From: Fusarium oxysporum f. sp. lycopersici 4287
Lineage: Eukaryota > Ascomycota > Sordariomycetes > Hypocreales > Nectriaceae
NCBI RefSeq assembly: GCF_000149955.1
Contig: NC_030992.1
Location: forward strand, 3,922,850 to 3,986,849
Reading direction: 5' to 3'
Length of the DNA stretch: 64,000 nucleotides
Shown: positions 1 to 11,209 of the stretch, one piece after another
Layout: every line of letters begins with the position of its first letter
Numbering within the stretch: position 1 is the stretch's first letter
Position numbers and translations under genes: made by a program
Notes under the pieces: model-generated
What the model saw: only the letters and a program-made list of their open reading frames with translations
Databases searched by the model: none
Told to the model about the DNA's origin: nothing

Positions 1-648
1 TGGGACGCAAGATGATTGCTTGTTGACATATTCAGGCAGTATTAGCCTGCGTAGTGTTACTGCGTAGAGTAGTTGTGATGTTAGTGAGCTGCTGTGCGGC
101 ACGGGGCGCGCTGCCGGTGAACAGTGAGTTCTAGGGGGAGAAGCTGACGGCTTATTATCATTATTTTGCCACGTCAGGGCCGGGCGTAATCAGGCTCGGC
201 GTTTGGTTGCCGAGCCTGATGCACAGTGTCTCCTTTGTACGCCCATGTACCTTTTTCCTCAGCAGGCTTGGGGCGCAAGCGCGTCACACGACTTGCAAAT
301 GGCCAATTAAAGGGCCAGAAATGAAACCTCATTTACCTTGTACACTTTGGTCTCGTTGACAATCATATGATAACAGCTTTGGAAAATATTATGTATGTGA
401 ATGGTGGCTGGCTGTACACCGGTATTTTGCGAAAACTTCATCCACTCTGGATGGTTAATATTAGTATTAGCTGCCAGATGAGGCCATTGCGAGTCATGCA
501 TAATGCAATGTATCCGCCTTCTCAACTCCTAAGCTTGCCTAACACCACATAATCCGTGGAGGACCCGGTTTGAAGAGAAACTAGGTAAAAGAAGTATGAA
601 AAAATGTCTGAAAACCTGTTTGAGTCATTAGTAAATGGCCTCCTGAGT
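1..648. other. intergenic, no gene seen
   Basis: No supportable coding region is visible; the short open frames lack any recognisable protein character. The one structured element is a perfect 12-bp inverted repeat at 189-220, listed separately. The right edge is the 3' side of the minus-strand TPR gene. Confidence 0.6.
189..220. repeat. perfect 12-bp inverted repeat (hairpin)
   Basis: The arm ATCAGGCTCGGC (189-200) is followed by an 8-nt spacer and its exact reverse complement GCCGAGCCTGAT (209-220). It is GC-rich in AT-richer surroundings and could form a stable stem-loop. No function can be assigned from one copy; it may be a terminator-like structure, part of a transcript or a transposon relic. 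Confidence 0.7.
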
Positions 649-3600
649 CTAATCACTACTGCGCATCATGAGAGATATTCGGTCCTTGACCCTTCCTACA
701 GCCTTTTTCACTGATCTATCCTTCAATGCTTCAGCCTCCCTTATCTGCCTGTTCATAAACCCGATTACGTGATTGTAATCCTTTCTAAACAAGTCTTGGC
801 GACTTGCCAGAATCCCTGCTAACCTTTCCCGCAACAGCAAACATTCCAAAAACCTTTGGTGCTCGGCATCCGTTTGCTCGATAGTCCAAAGAATCTCATC
901 TTTAATTTCAGTTACAGTCTCAGTTGAAGGCCTTTCGAGGCATAACTCAAGAGTCAAGGCTGTTATCAAGGTTTTGACCGTCTGGCGATGACTACGGCCC
1001 GGGCGACTCTGCTGAGCAGCCAAGATGGCTTTGAGCTCGTCACTGTAGTCCAGAGACCATATCGTGTCCTTTTCAAACTCGGAAGCAAGTAGCTTTGTTA
1101 ACAATAATTCTTGCCTCGCATGTAGAATGATAGGATGGTCACTATCTAGAGGCACCGACTGGTCAGGTTGATCTTCCTTTTCCTTTTCCTTACCAGCTGT
1201 CTCGGTAGAGCCCGACAATGCAGCCTCATGACCGATGACAGTAGTGAAACACGAAATGGCCTTCCTATAAAGGTCCCGGCGTTCTATTTCATCTGGCTTC
1301 ATCATTCCTGTTGTTGAATGGACTTCTCCGATGGAGAGACAAGCCATGAGAGGCAACGAGTGAAAACGTCCGAGACTTTTCTTTCCAGCGTCACGTACCA
1401 GCCCCAAAATCCTGAGTGCCAGGTCTAGATCCGAAAGGGGCTGCCTTGTCAGGATCTTTCCACACGTGAACAAAGTGTACAAGATATCAGGATGAGGTGC
1501 GGCTCCTGAGTCCGATGCGGCAAAGGCGTCTGCAATGCCCTGTAACAATGGAGCTTCCCTCAAGAAGGATCTAATACCGCAGTTCGAATCGTGTTTCGGC
1601 CAAAGCTTGTCGCTCTGATAGCGTAGATATGTTTGAAGCTGGCAGTACAGTGCAGAAAAAATATCACTTTCGGCTGATTCCAGCTCTCCTAAGTGATATT
1701 GAGCCAGAGCAAGTTGAGACCGGACCCTCAACGCCTCAGGATGGTCGGCCCCCCAGAGACTTAGTCCATTCTCCTTGACTTCAGTCAGAACAGTCTTAGC
1801 GGTCAAATAATTGCCGCATTCGATATGTAGCGTCCCCAGCTGGGTCTTGTATTTGAGAGCTGAAGGGTGGTTATGGCCCAAGTCAACACTGGCCTCGGCA
1901 CGTCGGCATAAAGAGGCAGAATCGTCCAGTGCAAGTATGAACATTCCTTCTTGCTGTGCCGCAGAAATCAAGATGTACTCCGCCTCTAGTGCCAGAGGGT
2001 GCTCATTTCCAAACGCTTCCTCTATCACTTCCACGCATCGCTCACACGAGATCCTTCCGCGACCAACTTGGCCCGTCTCAACTTGAAGAAAGGAACTGAG
2101 TAGTGCAACTTCAATGGTTAGGAGATTAGTCTCTCCTATCTTGACTATTGCATCACTCAAGGCTGGTTCTAGAACTGACAGTGCGTGACGATAATATCCT
2201 CGAAGAACGTTAATTCGAGATTTGTTGAGGATATTAGAGATCCTGATACCCTCAGATGGCTGGATGTATGCCAACACCTCGCACCATTCATCCACAGTGT
2301 TAACTTCATTGGGTGTCTCAGTCTTCAGGTTGTCAAGCTTCTCGCACCATTTATCCGCAGCATTCAGCTCCTCTCTTACCCTGGGGGAATAAAGAAATCC
2401 TTGATGAGTTATTACCAGAGCTCGCAGTCGGCAAACAGAAGCTGAAAGCTTGCAATGTTTTAGTTGCTCTTGGGGTTGTTTAGAAAGCAGTGGCATATGC
2501 TCATTAGGGAGTATTATCTCATTTAAACATCTCTTCATTTCATTGTAATTGCCAGTTCGAAACAACGCAAGGGCATGGTTAAGCAAGATAGCGCCGTGAG
2601 TGTTTGTTATGCTCGGTTTCAGGAATTGGTTATCAAACCCACTGAGGTCATCTCGCAGCTGGTGCAGATCGTTCTCTGCTTGGACATATTGTCCTAGCAT
2701 CATGCGAGCGAAAGCCAGACCCGATTTGATTTCCCAAACAGCTGTATTGTATGGGATATCCATTCTTAGACATTCTTGGAACATTGCAAGGGCGTGTTTG
2801 TTGTCTCCGCTTTCAAGGCGCGATTCAGCCTGGTCTCTTAGATCCTCCCATCTCGCCTTGCCCGAACTCTCTCTTGGTATATTTGACGTGAATTCCGCCT
2901 TCTGCAAGCCTGATTTGTTCCCCGGCTTCGTTTGAAATACTGATGTCTTTGGAGGCATTGATGCCTTAAGGACATCTTCGTATCGCTTTGCTTGTGTAAA
3001 GTATGTTGTAGAGTCTGTAGATCCTACCGGAAGGAATTGCAGGGTGAATGGGATCCTCAAGGCATCATACAAACGACGAAGAACTACTTCAAAGGGCCCT
3101 CGCAGCAGGCTCAGTAAATCATTGTCCGGAGATTCATCGTCAACGAACCCTCGCTGGCGACTTGTTGCCCAGACCATGGAGTTCAACTCAGGGTTGATGT
3201 GTTTGAGAATCATTTCGTCAAACAAGTCATTAATCGTTTTGATTCGTGTGCTGACCTGTTGCCTTGTATGCTTATTGATCGGGTGACCTGCGTTTGATTG
3301 TTCGCTGTCTTGAAAAAGTAGGATGAGGTTTGTGTTGGCTGGAATTCCAGAGGAACAGTGTATTGAGACACCCTTCACCAACTCTGATCCTGGAGTATCT
3401 GCAAGAATCATAAGATAGGGAGGTTCGGTTTTCCGAGAATTCCTTGACCGGGGTGACTCGATGAAACCTTGTAGTCGGGTAACCGTTTCGTCAAATGAGG
3501 CTCTGCCGTCTTGGTATGCCTCGCTTTGACTAAAACTGACTTCTGTCAAGCGGTAGGGGAATGAGAAACCTCGCAGGATCTTGTCGGCTACGTCTAGGCA

Positions 3601-3766
3601 GGAAAGCAGAGTAGGTTCTACTGCAGAATGGACGAGGAGAACTCTATAGAGAATGAGGACAAGCGTACATCAAGACTCGGGCTGAATCAAACTCACTCAA
3701 TAACACGTTTGTTATTGCCGTATGTAACAGGTTTGCGGACGCGAGTAGTACTGGCCGTGAATCCAT
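649..3766 (-). CDS. TPR-repeat protein of unknown function
   Basis: A long minus-strand frame (stop at 649) encodes about 965 residues and begins at a non-ATG codon, so a 5' exon is needed. Best model: ATG at 3766, exon 3766-3697, intron 3696-3621 (GTGAGT donor, CTGCAG acceptor), second exon 3620-649, giving about 1013 aa. The N-terminal ~220 residues are a globular unit I do not recognise, with a VWA-like alternation of strands and helices but no metal-site DxSxS motif. TPR-like helical pairs follow (about 260-370 and 500-690), including kinesin-light-chain-style units around AFGNEHPLALEAE and LGHNHPSALKYKTQLG. The C-terminus is helical and basic. There is no signal peptide or membrane segment. 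The gene is head-to-head with the HET-domain gene 278 bp away, so a role in the same signalling or incompatibility process is possible (inference). The long exon is secure; the first exon is less so. Confidence 0.75.
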
Positions 3767-4044
3767 GTGGTGCTTTTATATGATAAGGCCCACGGCGGCG
3801 TCTTTTGTAGAACGATCTCAGCTGTTCCATAGTTGTATATGTAAGGGAGCTCGTAGAGGTTGGTGGTGATGGACTGGAGATGTAAGATTGTACTACGATG
3901 AGTTGTTTTTGTGAGGATGGCTGACGTTTGATCAGCTGTCCTATGACATGAGAGCTGAAAATACGCCCCGGCTACTCAGGTGGGGGAGGGAGAAATCACT
4001 GGCCGAGTCAGCCTCATAGCGTAAGAGAAATTTTGGTACCTTTA
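3767..4044. promoter_or_regulatory. shared head-to-head promoter region (TPR / HET genes)
   Basis: Only 278 bp separate the inferred start codons of the minus-strand TPR gene and the plus-strand HET gene, so both promoters must lie here or overlap the 5' ends. On the minus strand a TATAAAAG sequence lies just upstream of the proposed TPR ATG (3773-3780), very close for a TATA box. No other motif was recognised. Co-regulation is inference from geometry. Confidence 0.5.
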
Positions 4045-7000
4045 ATGCAGACCTCGCACAGTACGTGTCCGCATTGTTATCTTTTGGCTCAAGTGTTTGA
4101 TTGGATACAAAATGTCTTGGCTTATTTGGTGGCTGCTAGGATATGCACAGCTGAACAACCCTATCACATAGAAAGCAAGCCACGCGCGGTTATTGTGAAT
4201 CAGGCTGAGGAAAATGAGAGGTTGAAAAGTCCACGCAATTGCGCACTCTCCCCAAATATCCCAAGTCTGGATTTAGTTATTTTTCCAATTACTCGTTTTC
4301 ATCCTTACGATCCTCCATCAAACACTGAATTTCAAGTCTCGCGCGCTTACCGTTCGTTTCAAAGGGGGAGTGTATTCACTTTTGGTACCCTAGTTGCTGT
4401 TACACAATTGGTAGCTATGCAACACTTACGCCACGTTTATGATAGTAAATGGTTGAGAACAGTCACAGTGGGATATTTCGACACCCTCAATCACTGCTGT
4501 ACTACCAAGCAACTGTGGACGTACGACAACTTCGTCAGTTTTCCGAAGAAACATGGATATCGGATCGATGAAAATTACAGGCTACATCCGTCTGGAAAAC
4601 GCACCAGCTGCGTCATTCTTGACCGCCCTGCATTTGATCAGGCTTGGCTTTTTTTCCAACTCATCTACTGTGTTGTTCGTAAGCAAGAGGAGCCGTTCTT
4701 AGACTACGAGAAGCTTGTTTCCGATGGTAAACTCGATACAAGTACACTTCCTGGGGCGTTGAACGAATGGCACAAGCACATGCACGACTTACACAAAAGG
4801 GATCCAGGAGCCGCCATTATGAGATTTCTTGAAGCAAACCAGATATTGGAGCTCGCCAAGCAAGTAGTCTTGGCAAACCTGGCTGAAAACTCACCATTTA
4901 TGCTTGTGCCACAACACACGAAGAGATATGAGAAAGGGAATCGGGCAAATGAGCTTTCTGAAGAGCGAAACCTGTGTATAATGATCTTAGGGGAGACGCT
5001 TTCTGCTGTCCTCACAAGAATGATGAGGACCTGCAAAGTCAACCTTCCAGGCTGGGAACTCGACGATGGGGGAGGTTGGGGACCGCCAGCATATGTGTCC
5101 AGAATGATGTTCAATGATGAGTGGTGCCCAAGATCACAAGCAACAGTCAAAGGGCAGCTCGGTCGGAACGCGACCCTATTATATGTGACGGTATTGGCGC
5201 ATGAAAATAACCGTCATAATCGCCATCATAACTATCAACATTCGCAACGTTGCACCTCTTCAAAATGCAAATTTATCGAGGCTTCAGACAGTCCTCTCGA
5301 CAGTAGCAGATATCCCATCCGGGAATACAGGCCATCACATTCCCTGGCTTGTAGTGCCACTGACTCTGTAGACAACAAGGACTGCGGTATGATTGGGCCA
5401 AACGAAGATGAGATTTTGGACGTCCTTGAACGAAGTGACCATCCGAGAACTGGCGTCTTTCCATTGATACGGATACTCGAGGATAAGGAAACCAAGGATC
5501 TTAAGCTCAAAGTAGAGAAATGGAAAGCCGGGACACCCTATGCGACAATATCTCATGTCTGGTCACAGGGACTAGGAAACAGGAACAAACGGGAGATCCA
5601 CGTCTGTCAGTTAAGAGCTATTGGAAATTTGCTGAAACAGGTTTTTGGCGAGCAAGAATCTTACCTCTTTTGGCTCGATACATTTGCCATCCCGCAGCGC
5701 GGTACGGGTGAGACAAGACATGCTCAGTTGAAACGGAAGGCCATTGGGCTCATTCACCACATATTCAACAATGCGCAGCATTGTATCATTCTTGATCGCT
5801 ACCTCATGATGCATGGAAGGGCATTTGACCACAACTGTCGTAATATTGGTGCCGAGATACTGGCCAGTGGCTGGATGATGCGACTTTGGACACTCCAGGA
5901 GGCTTTTGTAAGCGACCAATTGCACCTTGCACTCGGGGGCCACGACGTATATAACAAAAAGCCTCCGAATCTAAACAATGTCTGGACAGAAACCAATGGC
6001 CAAGAAGTACTGAGGAGCTCGATGACAGATATTATGAGGGTCAAGGTGGAACACAACTTAATGAGAACGGGGCCAAAAAAGACCCTGGCACGGAAAAGCA
6101 CTTCCGAGCGTGCTTTGCTGATAGCGAGTGCATGGAGAGCGGTACGATATCGGGTGAGTCTACTACACAGTGGATAGATATCATTGATTCTTACTGATAA
6201 TCTCTTGAAACAGACCACTAGAAACCCAGGGGAAGAGACATTGGCACTATCTAGCTTGCTTGATATCCCCATTCCACAAGACGATGAAAGCTCAGTGCTT
6301 TCTACATCCCGGGAGGAAGATCGCGAGAGACTAATGGAAAGGTTCTGGGAAACAGTTGGCAAAGACGATGATTTCGGACAGTCAATCCCTCCTGGAATTA
6401 TCTTCTTACCTGGAAAAAGACTGTCTTCGGAAGGGTTTAGATGGGCTCCTTTCACATGGATGTCCGGCGAAGTGGAAGCATATCCGTTCCCCTTGGACAA
6501 CCCAAAGCATCCTACTAAACTGACCTCCAAGGGACTAGTCGTTCAGCTTCCAGGGTTTTGTCTCTACCCCACCCGAGATAAGCTCTGTGATATAATCTCA
6601 ACTAGCAACAGGAGCTCTTTCAAATTCTCTGTTGGCAGGGGACTCGACGAATGGTACCAAGTCTCCGCCGCGAGGAGGAGAAGCCAGTTAAACGACATCT
6701 CAGCTCCTTTAGATAATGGGAATCACGACCTACACCCCATTGCACTGGAGCTAAGAAAAGACATTGACTCGGGAAAGCCTCTGAAGATTGGCATTATTCT
6801 TTCCCGGCCACGGCCTGTCGAAGTGCAAGGCGAGATTGGACTCTTGGTCAAGATATGTGACAGCGAGGACCGTTGTCCCCTATCTGGTAGAAATAAGCCA
6901 CTTCTCACCTGCAAGATAATTCGCCGTATAGAGGTTTCGCGGCTCGCTATAGGCGCTTCCGAGATTCCCCCGTGGCAGACGGGGTCTCAAGAGGCGCACG

Positions 7001-7236
7001 GGTATGATCCTATATTGAGCAGATATGAGAGGTTCAAGAGGGAAAAGGTCGCAGGAGTGCAATTAGACGACGCTCAAAGCTGGTGTGTCGACGGATTCCC
7101 TGGTAAAACCCCAACAACTGTTGGTGTAAAGCGGAGTCAGACTGACGTCGTTACTGCACGTCAACCTAAAGGCTTCTTGAGCAAGCTGAAAAGGGTCATG
7201 ACTAGCGGTTCGAGATTTGAAAGCTCGGATTTATAG
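4045..7236 (+). CDS. HET-domain (heterokaryon incompatibility) protein
   Basis: Exons 4045-6153 and 6214-7236 flank a 60-nt phase-0 intron (GTGAGT...ACAG), giving about 1043 aa. The first ATG in the frame is at 4045. The HET signature YATISHVWSQGLGN starts at about residue 499, followed by FWLDTFAIPQ and later GWMMRLWTLQEAF, the three conserved blocks of fungal HET domains. The ~490 residues before it include a His/Cys-rich patch (HNRHHNYQHSQRCTSSKC) seen before many HET domains, possibly metal-binding. After the HET core, ETLALSSLLDIPIP matches the usual LxxLLGxD-type segment. HET proteins trigger growth arrest or cell death on non-self recognition and are expected to act in the cytoplasm. 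The gene is divergent from a TPR gene and precedes a gene-poor AT-rich stretch. Family assignment is firm; a role in incompatibility here is inference. Confidence 0.92.
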
Positions 7237-7375
7237 ACTATATAATTAATGTTTCCTAATTTGTCGAACAGCATGCCCTGCTAATGGACAGATATACGGG
7301 GAAATCCTCATATCCAACTGGCTGCCTTGGGAATACTGGAATTTCCATTCTTGGAAGTTCAGTTTGGCCCCGTGA

Positions 7376-7735
7376 GTTAATAATAATATAAGGCTATAAG
7401 TGCGCAAGTCTTTCAAGAGCTAGCCTTCTAATTTTTAGAGTTATATATTTAATTTAATAAGGATAAGGGCCCTATAATAGTATTATTAGGGATATATTAA
7501 AATCCTTAAGTCTTAAGAAGATAAGCTTAATCGTTTTAATTATTATAAAAGAAATATTAAAATTTAAAATGTATATAAATAAAGTAGAATAGTATATATT
7601 AAATATCTTTTAAATACATTTTAGTTTAATATTAAAAATATTTTTCAAGCTTTGTATTATTAAATTCTTTTTCTTATTTACCTTTGGATTATTAATAAGA
7701 GCTAGGATATCATAAATTAATAACATATTTACCCT
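7376..7735. repeat. AT-rich, RIP-like island
   Basis: This segment consists almost entirely of A/T with abundant TA dinucleotides, in sharp contrast to the coding DNA just upstream. In ascomycetes such blocks commonly arise from repeat-induced point mutation of duplicated DNA. No open frame or terminal repeat survives, so the parent element cannot be named. Confidence 0.5.
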
Positions 7736-8472
7736 CCAGAGTAGCCAGTTGGCGATGACACCCTCATGCCCTGTGCCAGCTCTTGTAGATTCTTCCTTGG
7801 GGGCCAAATGCCTATAATTAGTTGAACTACTATAAAAGAAGTGCTGGATTGCTCCAATGTGCCGAAATTTTGCATCTGTAGCTTTTCCATTATCACCTTT
7901 GCGTTCAATATGACCCTTCCGATATCATTTCCCATGACAGTAGCCAACAGATGGTTTATCTAAGTACCTTCGGTTGGCTTTGGAACGTTAGCAGCAGGCA
8001 ATCAAGGATGTCTATCCACTTTATAGCCAACATCTTACAGTAGCTCGACTGAAACCATTCCACCTGACAGAAAACCCAAATTGGTGCGCCGACGCTGCTT
8101 CTATCGCCTTAAAGGCCAGGTATAGACACCTGGATCCCACTTGGGAATATGGAGTAAGACAACGCTGCCAGTCTCGTAGCATCCTAGATAGTGATTAATT
8201 TTACTGCAGGCTGATCACCAGGGATTCACAAGTATGGAGTTTCGAGATTCGAAGTCTTTATCACTGCCAAGTCCTGGCCGCATTTTACCACGCTTGAGGA
8301 TATGGGCAAAAGTCTAGATCTGACCCCAAGGTCCCTGGAACTAGACTATGTTTATGGTTCTTTGGCACTGTGACAGAGTGCATTCCCGTAGATTGTTCTT
8401 CCTAAGTCCCTGGTATGTTCATTAGCTAGCATTACAAGAGAGAAAGATGGAAGATAGCTCAGCTATTACCTA

Positions 8473-8727
8473 TTATCCCATATCGCGGCATCGTTGGCGT
8501 TCTGCCGCCGGCTTCGAACGTACAGGTGATGATTCTATGACAAGCTGCAGAAACCAATCAAGAAGATTGTTTGACTCATCCTCACTAAGCCTGTTGATAT
8601 GGCTGACGTGCTGTTCGACGACGTAGATGCTTCTCCAGGCTGTGACAAGATTCATGCGGATAACGGGATACATGGCTTCGAATAATTCATCCTTATCCTC
8701 CAGAACACCACGCTGACCGCTATACAT
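8473..8727 (-). pseudogene. orphan open frame, possible gene fragment
   Basis: An 84-codon open frame has amphipathic, protein-like composition (DELFEAMYPVIRMNLVTAW, then SEDESNNLLDWFLQLV) rather than the Ser/Arg-rich look of noise. It starts at a non-ATG codon and no partner exon with good splice sites was found upstream. It may be the remnant exon of a lost gene in the gene-poor stretch. I do not recognise the family. Confidence 0.2.
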
Positions 8728-10519
8728 TTATATCCAGTTATCTCACACGTTTTAGTTAAAGCCAGGCTGTAAGTATGCTACTATGAGCGTTCAAGCAAGA
8801 CTCGTAGCGGATACGATATTATGTCATAAACTTCATATCCCAATGTCCCAAGAGTATCCACAGTCATAAGTACAGGTCTAACGATAAGCGAGGCCTAGAG
8901 ACTCATACAAACATGCACTAGTCTTTGGCAGCTAAAGCATCCAGGTTAAAGTTAGTCACTAGAGACAGACTCAAAAGAGATATCCGATCGCCACTGGTTG
9001 CGCTGAGACTGCTTCCTCTCTCACCATTCACCGCTTCTTAGCCCGAGTATACATCACACGGCACTTTGCATATAAGACAACCACTATTTACAACCTTGAA
9101 GCAGGTTATATTTGGCTTCTTACTCATATCAAACTTCTCTCATTCGTATTTGCCGTATCACTCCCTTTCGAAGCATCGTCCATGATCATTCACATGCTGC
9201 CGCGTGAGCGTCAAGCACTGGAATCGTCCTTGTCAGCCAAACAGTCCCTGAGCAAACCAGTCCTCTTATTGTTGTCGAGTTGTAATCGAGGACCTACAAC
9301 AGAGGTTACTATTCGCTTCAAATTTAATTAACTCTTAGATCGCTTCTTGCTTTCGTCTGTATACTCCTGAATCTGCTTTTTCAACAATGACAGCAACAAC
9401 CTTCGTTCCACTTAGTACATTTGTGTAATGCCGATTAGCATTGTAGGGAAAGGAGTCTTGGAGTTGGTAGCTCAATTATCCGAAGGCTGGAAGAGTACTG
9501 CCCATTGGACTCATTGTAACCTTCATCCTCAAAATTCCCTTAGCGACTGATTCTGTCGCTTCTCAAGTCCGTGATGTACCTATTATGAAGCCCCAGATCA
9601 CCGATCGGCTCCTGCAATTGGCTGGAGCCAAGGCTCTATATAGAAGGACCAAAATAAGATAGTGTATTTAGAGTGGGACCACCCTACGGCGCAGGTAGCT
9701 GAAATAGATCATAACTATTGGGGTCAAGGCTCTTGAGGAGTCTTATCAGCAACTTCTGTTAGTTGGTTGCACTTTTGTTGCCAGTTGTCTCATAGTCTGC
9801 TCGGTTCGGTCTGCACTGTGACTACCTGCGCTGCACCTTACCTCCCTTCGCATTTCGGACGAACGGCGGTCGGTTCTAGGCCGTCTCCTAATAGCAAAGA
9901 AACTCCATTCACTTAGCTATAGCCTATAATACACCAAGTTCCAGATACTCTAGCTCGCAATCTCGTTATTGGACTCGTCACTTCTTCCTTGACCATCTTT
10001 TTCTAGAATATCTTCGTCAGCACCTATCTCTGGCGGCTCGAAATCTCCAGATTTTGACTCGTCAGATTTGGGCTTCATATTGGTATATCATCCCTCCGTT
10101 AGTGCAAAGTCACCACACTAGCGCTGGAACCTCAGATTCAGATACACCGCGCCAGAGTCGCTAGCGACCTGCGCGCGCCATAGGTGCACATCGCGTAAGA
10201 GCCCTTTGGACAAGTATAAATCGTGATTCAATAATAGCCTTGAGCTGCATAATAGTTTAACATCTACTACTTACAAAGCCTCAGAGCTTTTTCACACATA
10301 TATTGCTATCTCATTATGAGTTTAGTAAATATAACTATCTAACTTGTCGTTATCAAAATTATTTTACATTGAACGTAAACCCCATATAACCAACATCGCT
10401 TGCTGGCAGTATTGTAGCACGTAGCTTCGTAGCCCTCGCCAACAGCGTATTGAACACGCCCCCAACACTAGAATGAAAGACAAGAGTTGAGGGCAACTGT
10501 CAACGGTAACATGACTAAA

Positions 10520-11116
10520 TTAGACATTGACAATCTCAGTAACTTCATGGCCACAGGCTCGGTCGAAGTAGTAGAAGCTCATGGGCGAAGAAACAGTGTA
10601 AAGCTGCATCTTCGAGACCTCGGCAGTATAGAAGTAGCAGGTCTTGTACTTGACGTCGAAGCTGACAGCCTTGCATCCACCACGGCAGGCATCGAGGCAG
10701 TTCTTCATGTTACCCTCAGCTTGCGACTTCTTGTACCAGGGGGTATTCGTGGCTCCGACGTAGCCAGTGGCGCCACAGGTCTTTCCTACAGCGTCCGCGA
10801 CGCAAGCTCGGTCGAAGTAGTGGAATGTCATGGGCGAGTTGGTGACCTGGTAGAGGCGCATCTTGGAAACTTCGGCGGTGTAAAAGTAGCACGTCTTGTA
10901 TTGGGTGTCGAAGCTGATGGCCTTGCAGCCGCCAGTGCAGGAGTTGAAGCAGCCCTCGATGGTGCCCTCGGCCTGGGACTTCTTGTACCAAGGGGTATTC
11001 GTGGCACCGACGTAACCGTTTCCGCCGCAGATGACGGGCTCAGGTGCACCCGCAAGGCAAGGGGAGGCATTGGAGAAAGCCGCGAGGGCAGTAGCAATGA
11101 CGGTTGAGAAGCGCAT
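10520..11116 (-). CDS. secreted protein with two PAN/Apple-like repeats
   Basis: A single exon of 198 aa with ATG at 11116. A hydrophobic signal peptide (about residues 1-22, ending near CLAGA) is followed by two tandem copies of a ~80-residue cysteine module. Each copy has the core GYVGATNTPWYKKSQAEG, then C-x3-C-x3-C (NSCTGGCKA / DACRGGCKA), SFD, YKTCYFYTAEVSKM and a closing YFDRAC. The pattern resembles PAN/Apple domains, which bind proteins or carbohydrates. The two copies are nearly identical at the DNA level as well, suggesting recent internal duplication. A TATA-like box lies about 90 bp upstream. The product is expected to be extracellular or wall-associated, with ligand unknown. The gene sits isolated between two gene-poor stretches, a setting common for effector-like genes (inference). 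Confidence 0.85.
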   Translation of the reverse strand: MRFSTVIATALAAFSNASPCLAGAPEPVICGGNGYVGATNTPWYKKSQAEGTIEGCFNSCTGGCKAISFDTQYKTCYFYTAEVSKMRLYQVTNSPMTFHYFDRACVADAVGKTCGATGYVGATNTPWYKKSQAEGNMKNCLDACRGGCKAVSFDVKYKTCYFYTAEVSKMQLYTVSSPMSFYYFDRACGHEVTEIVNV

Positions 11117-11202
11117 AGTGATGGTGGTTATGGTAGTTATGTGGTTATCTGGGGAGTTGTTTGGGAGGATGCAGCACCGTAAAAGCTGGCTGCTGTGATG
11201 GT

Positions 11203-11209
11203 TTATATA
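11203..11209 (-). promoter_or_regulatory. TATA-like box of the PAN/Apple gene
   Basis: The minus strand reads TATATAAA about 90 bp upstream of the ATG at 11116, a plausible core promoter position with a short leader. Confidence 0.5.

Larger units (their letters stand above)
7237..10519. other. gene-poor stretch with AT-rich island
   Basis: About 3.3 kb hold no convincing gene. 7376-7735 is strongly AT-rich. 8473-8727 carries one open frame with protein-like composition (listed separately). The remainder (8.8-10.5 kb) has many stops in all frames and no recognisable transposon ends or domains. It may be a decayed mobile element or plain intergenic DNA. Confidence 0.5.

Noticed and set aside
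9700..9900. possible decayed transposon segment in the gene-poor flank
   Set aside because: No reverse transcriptase, transposase or terminal-repeat signature could be recognised in any frame.
10487..11107. 206-codon plus-strand open frame opposite the PAN/Apple gene
   Set aside because: It is the antisense shadow of a repetitive coding sequence; its apparent repeats mirror those of the minus-strand protein, which has a signal peptide and conserved cysteines.
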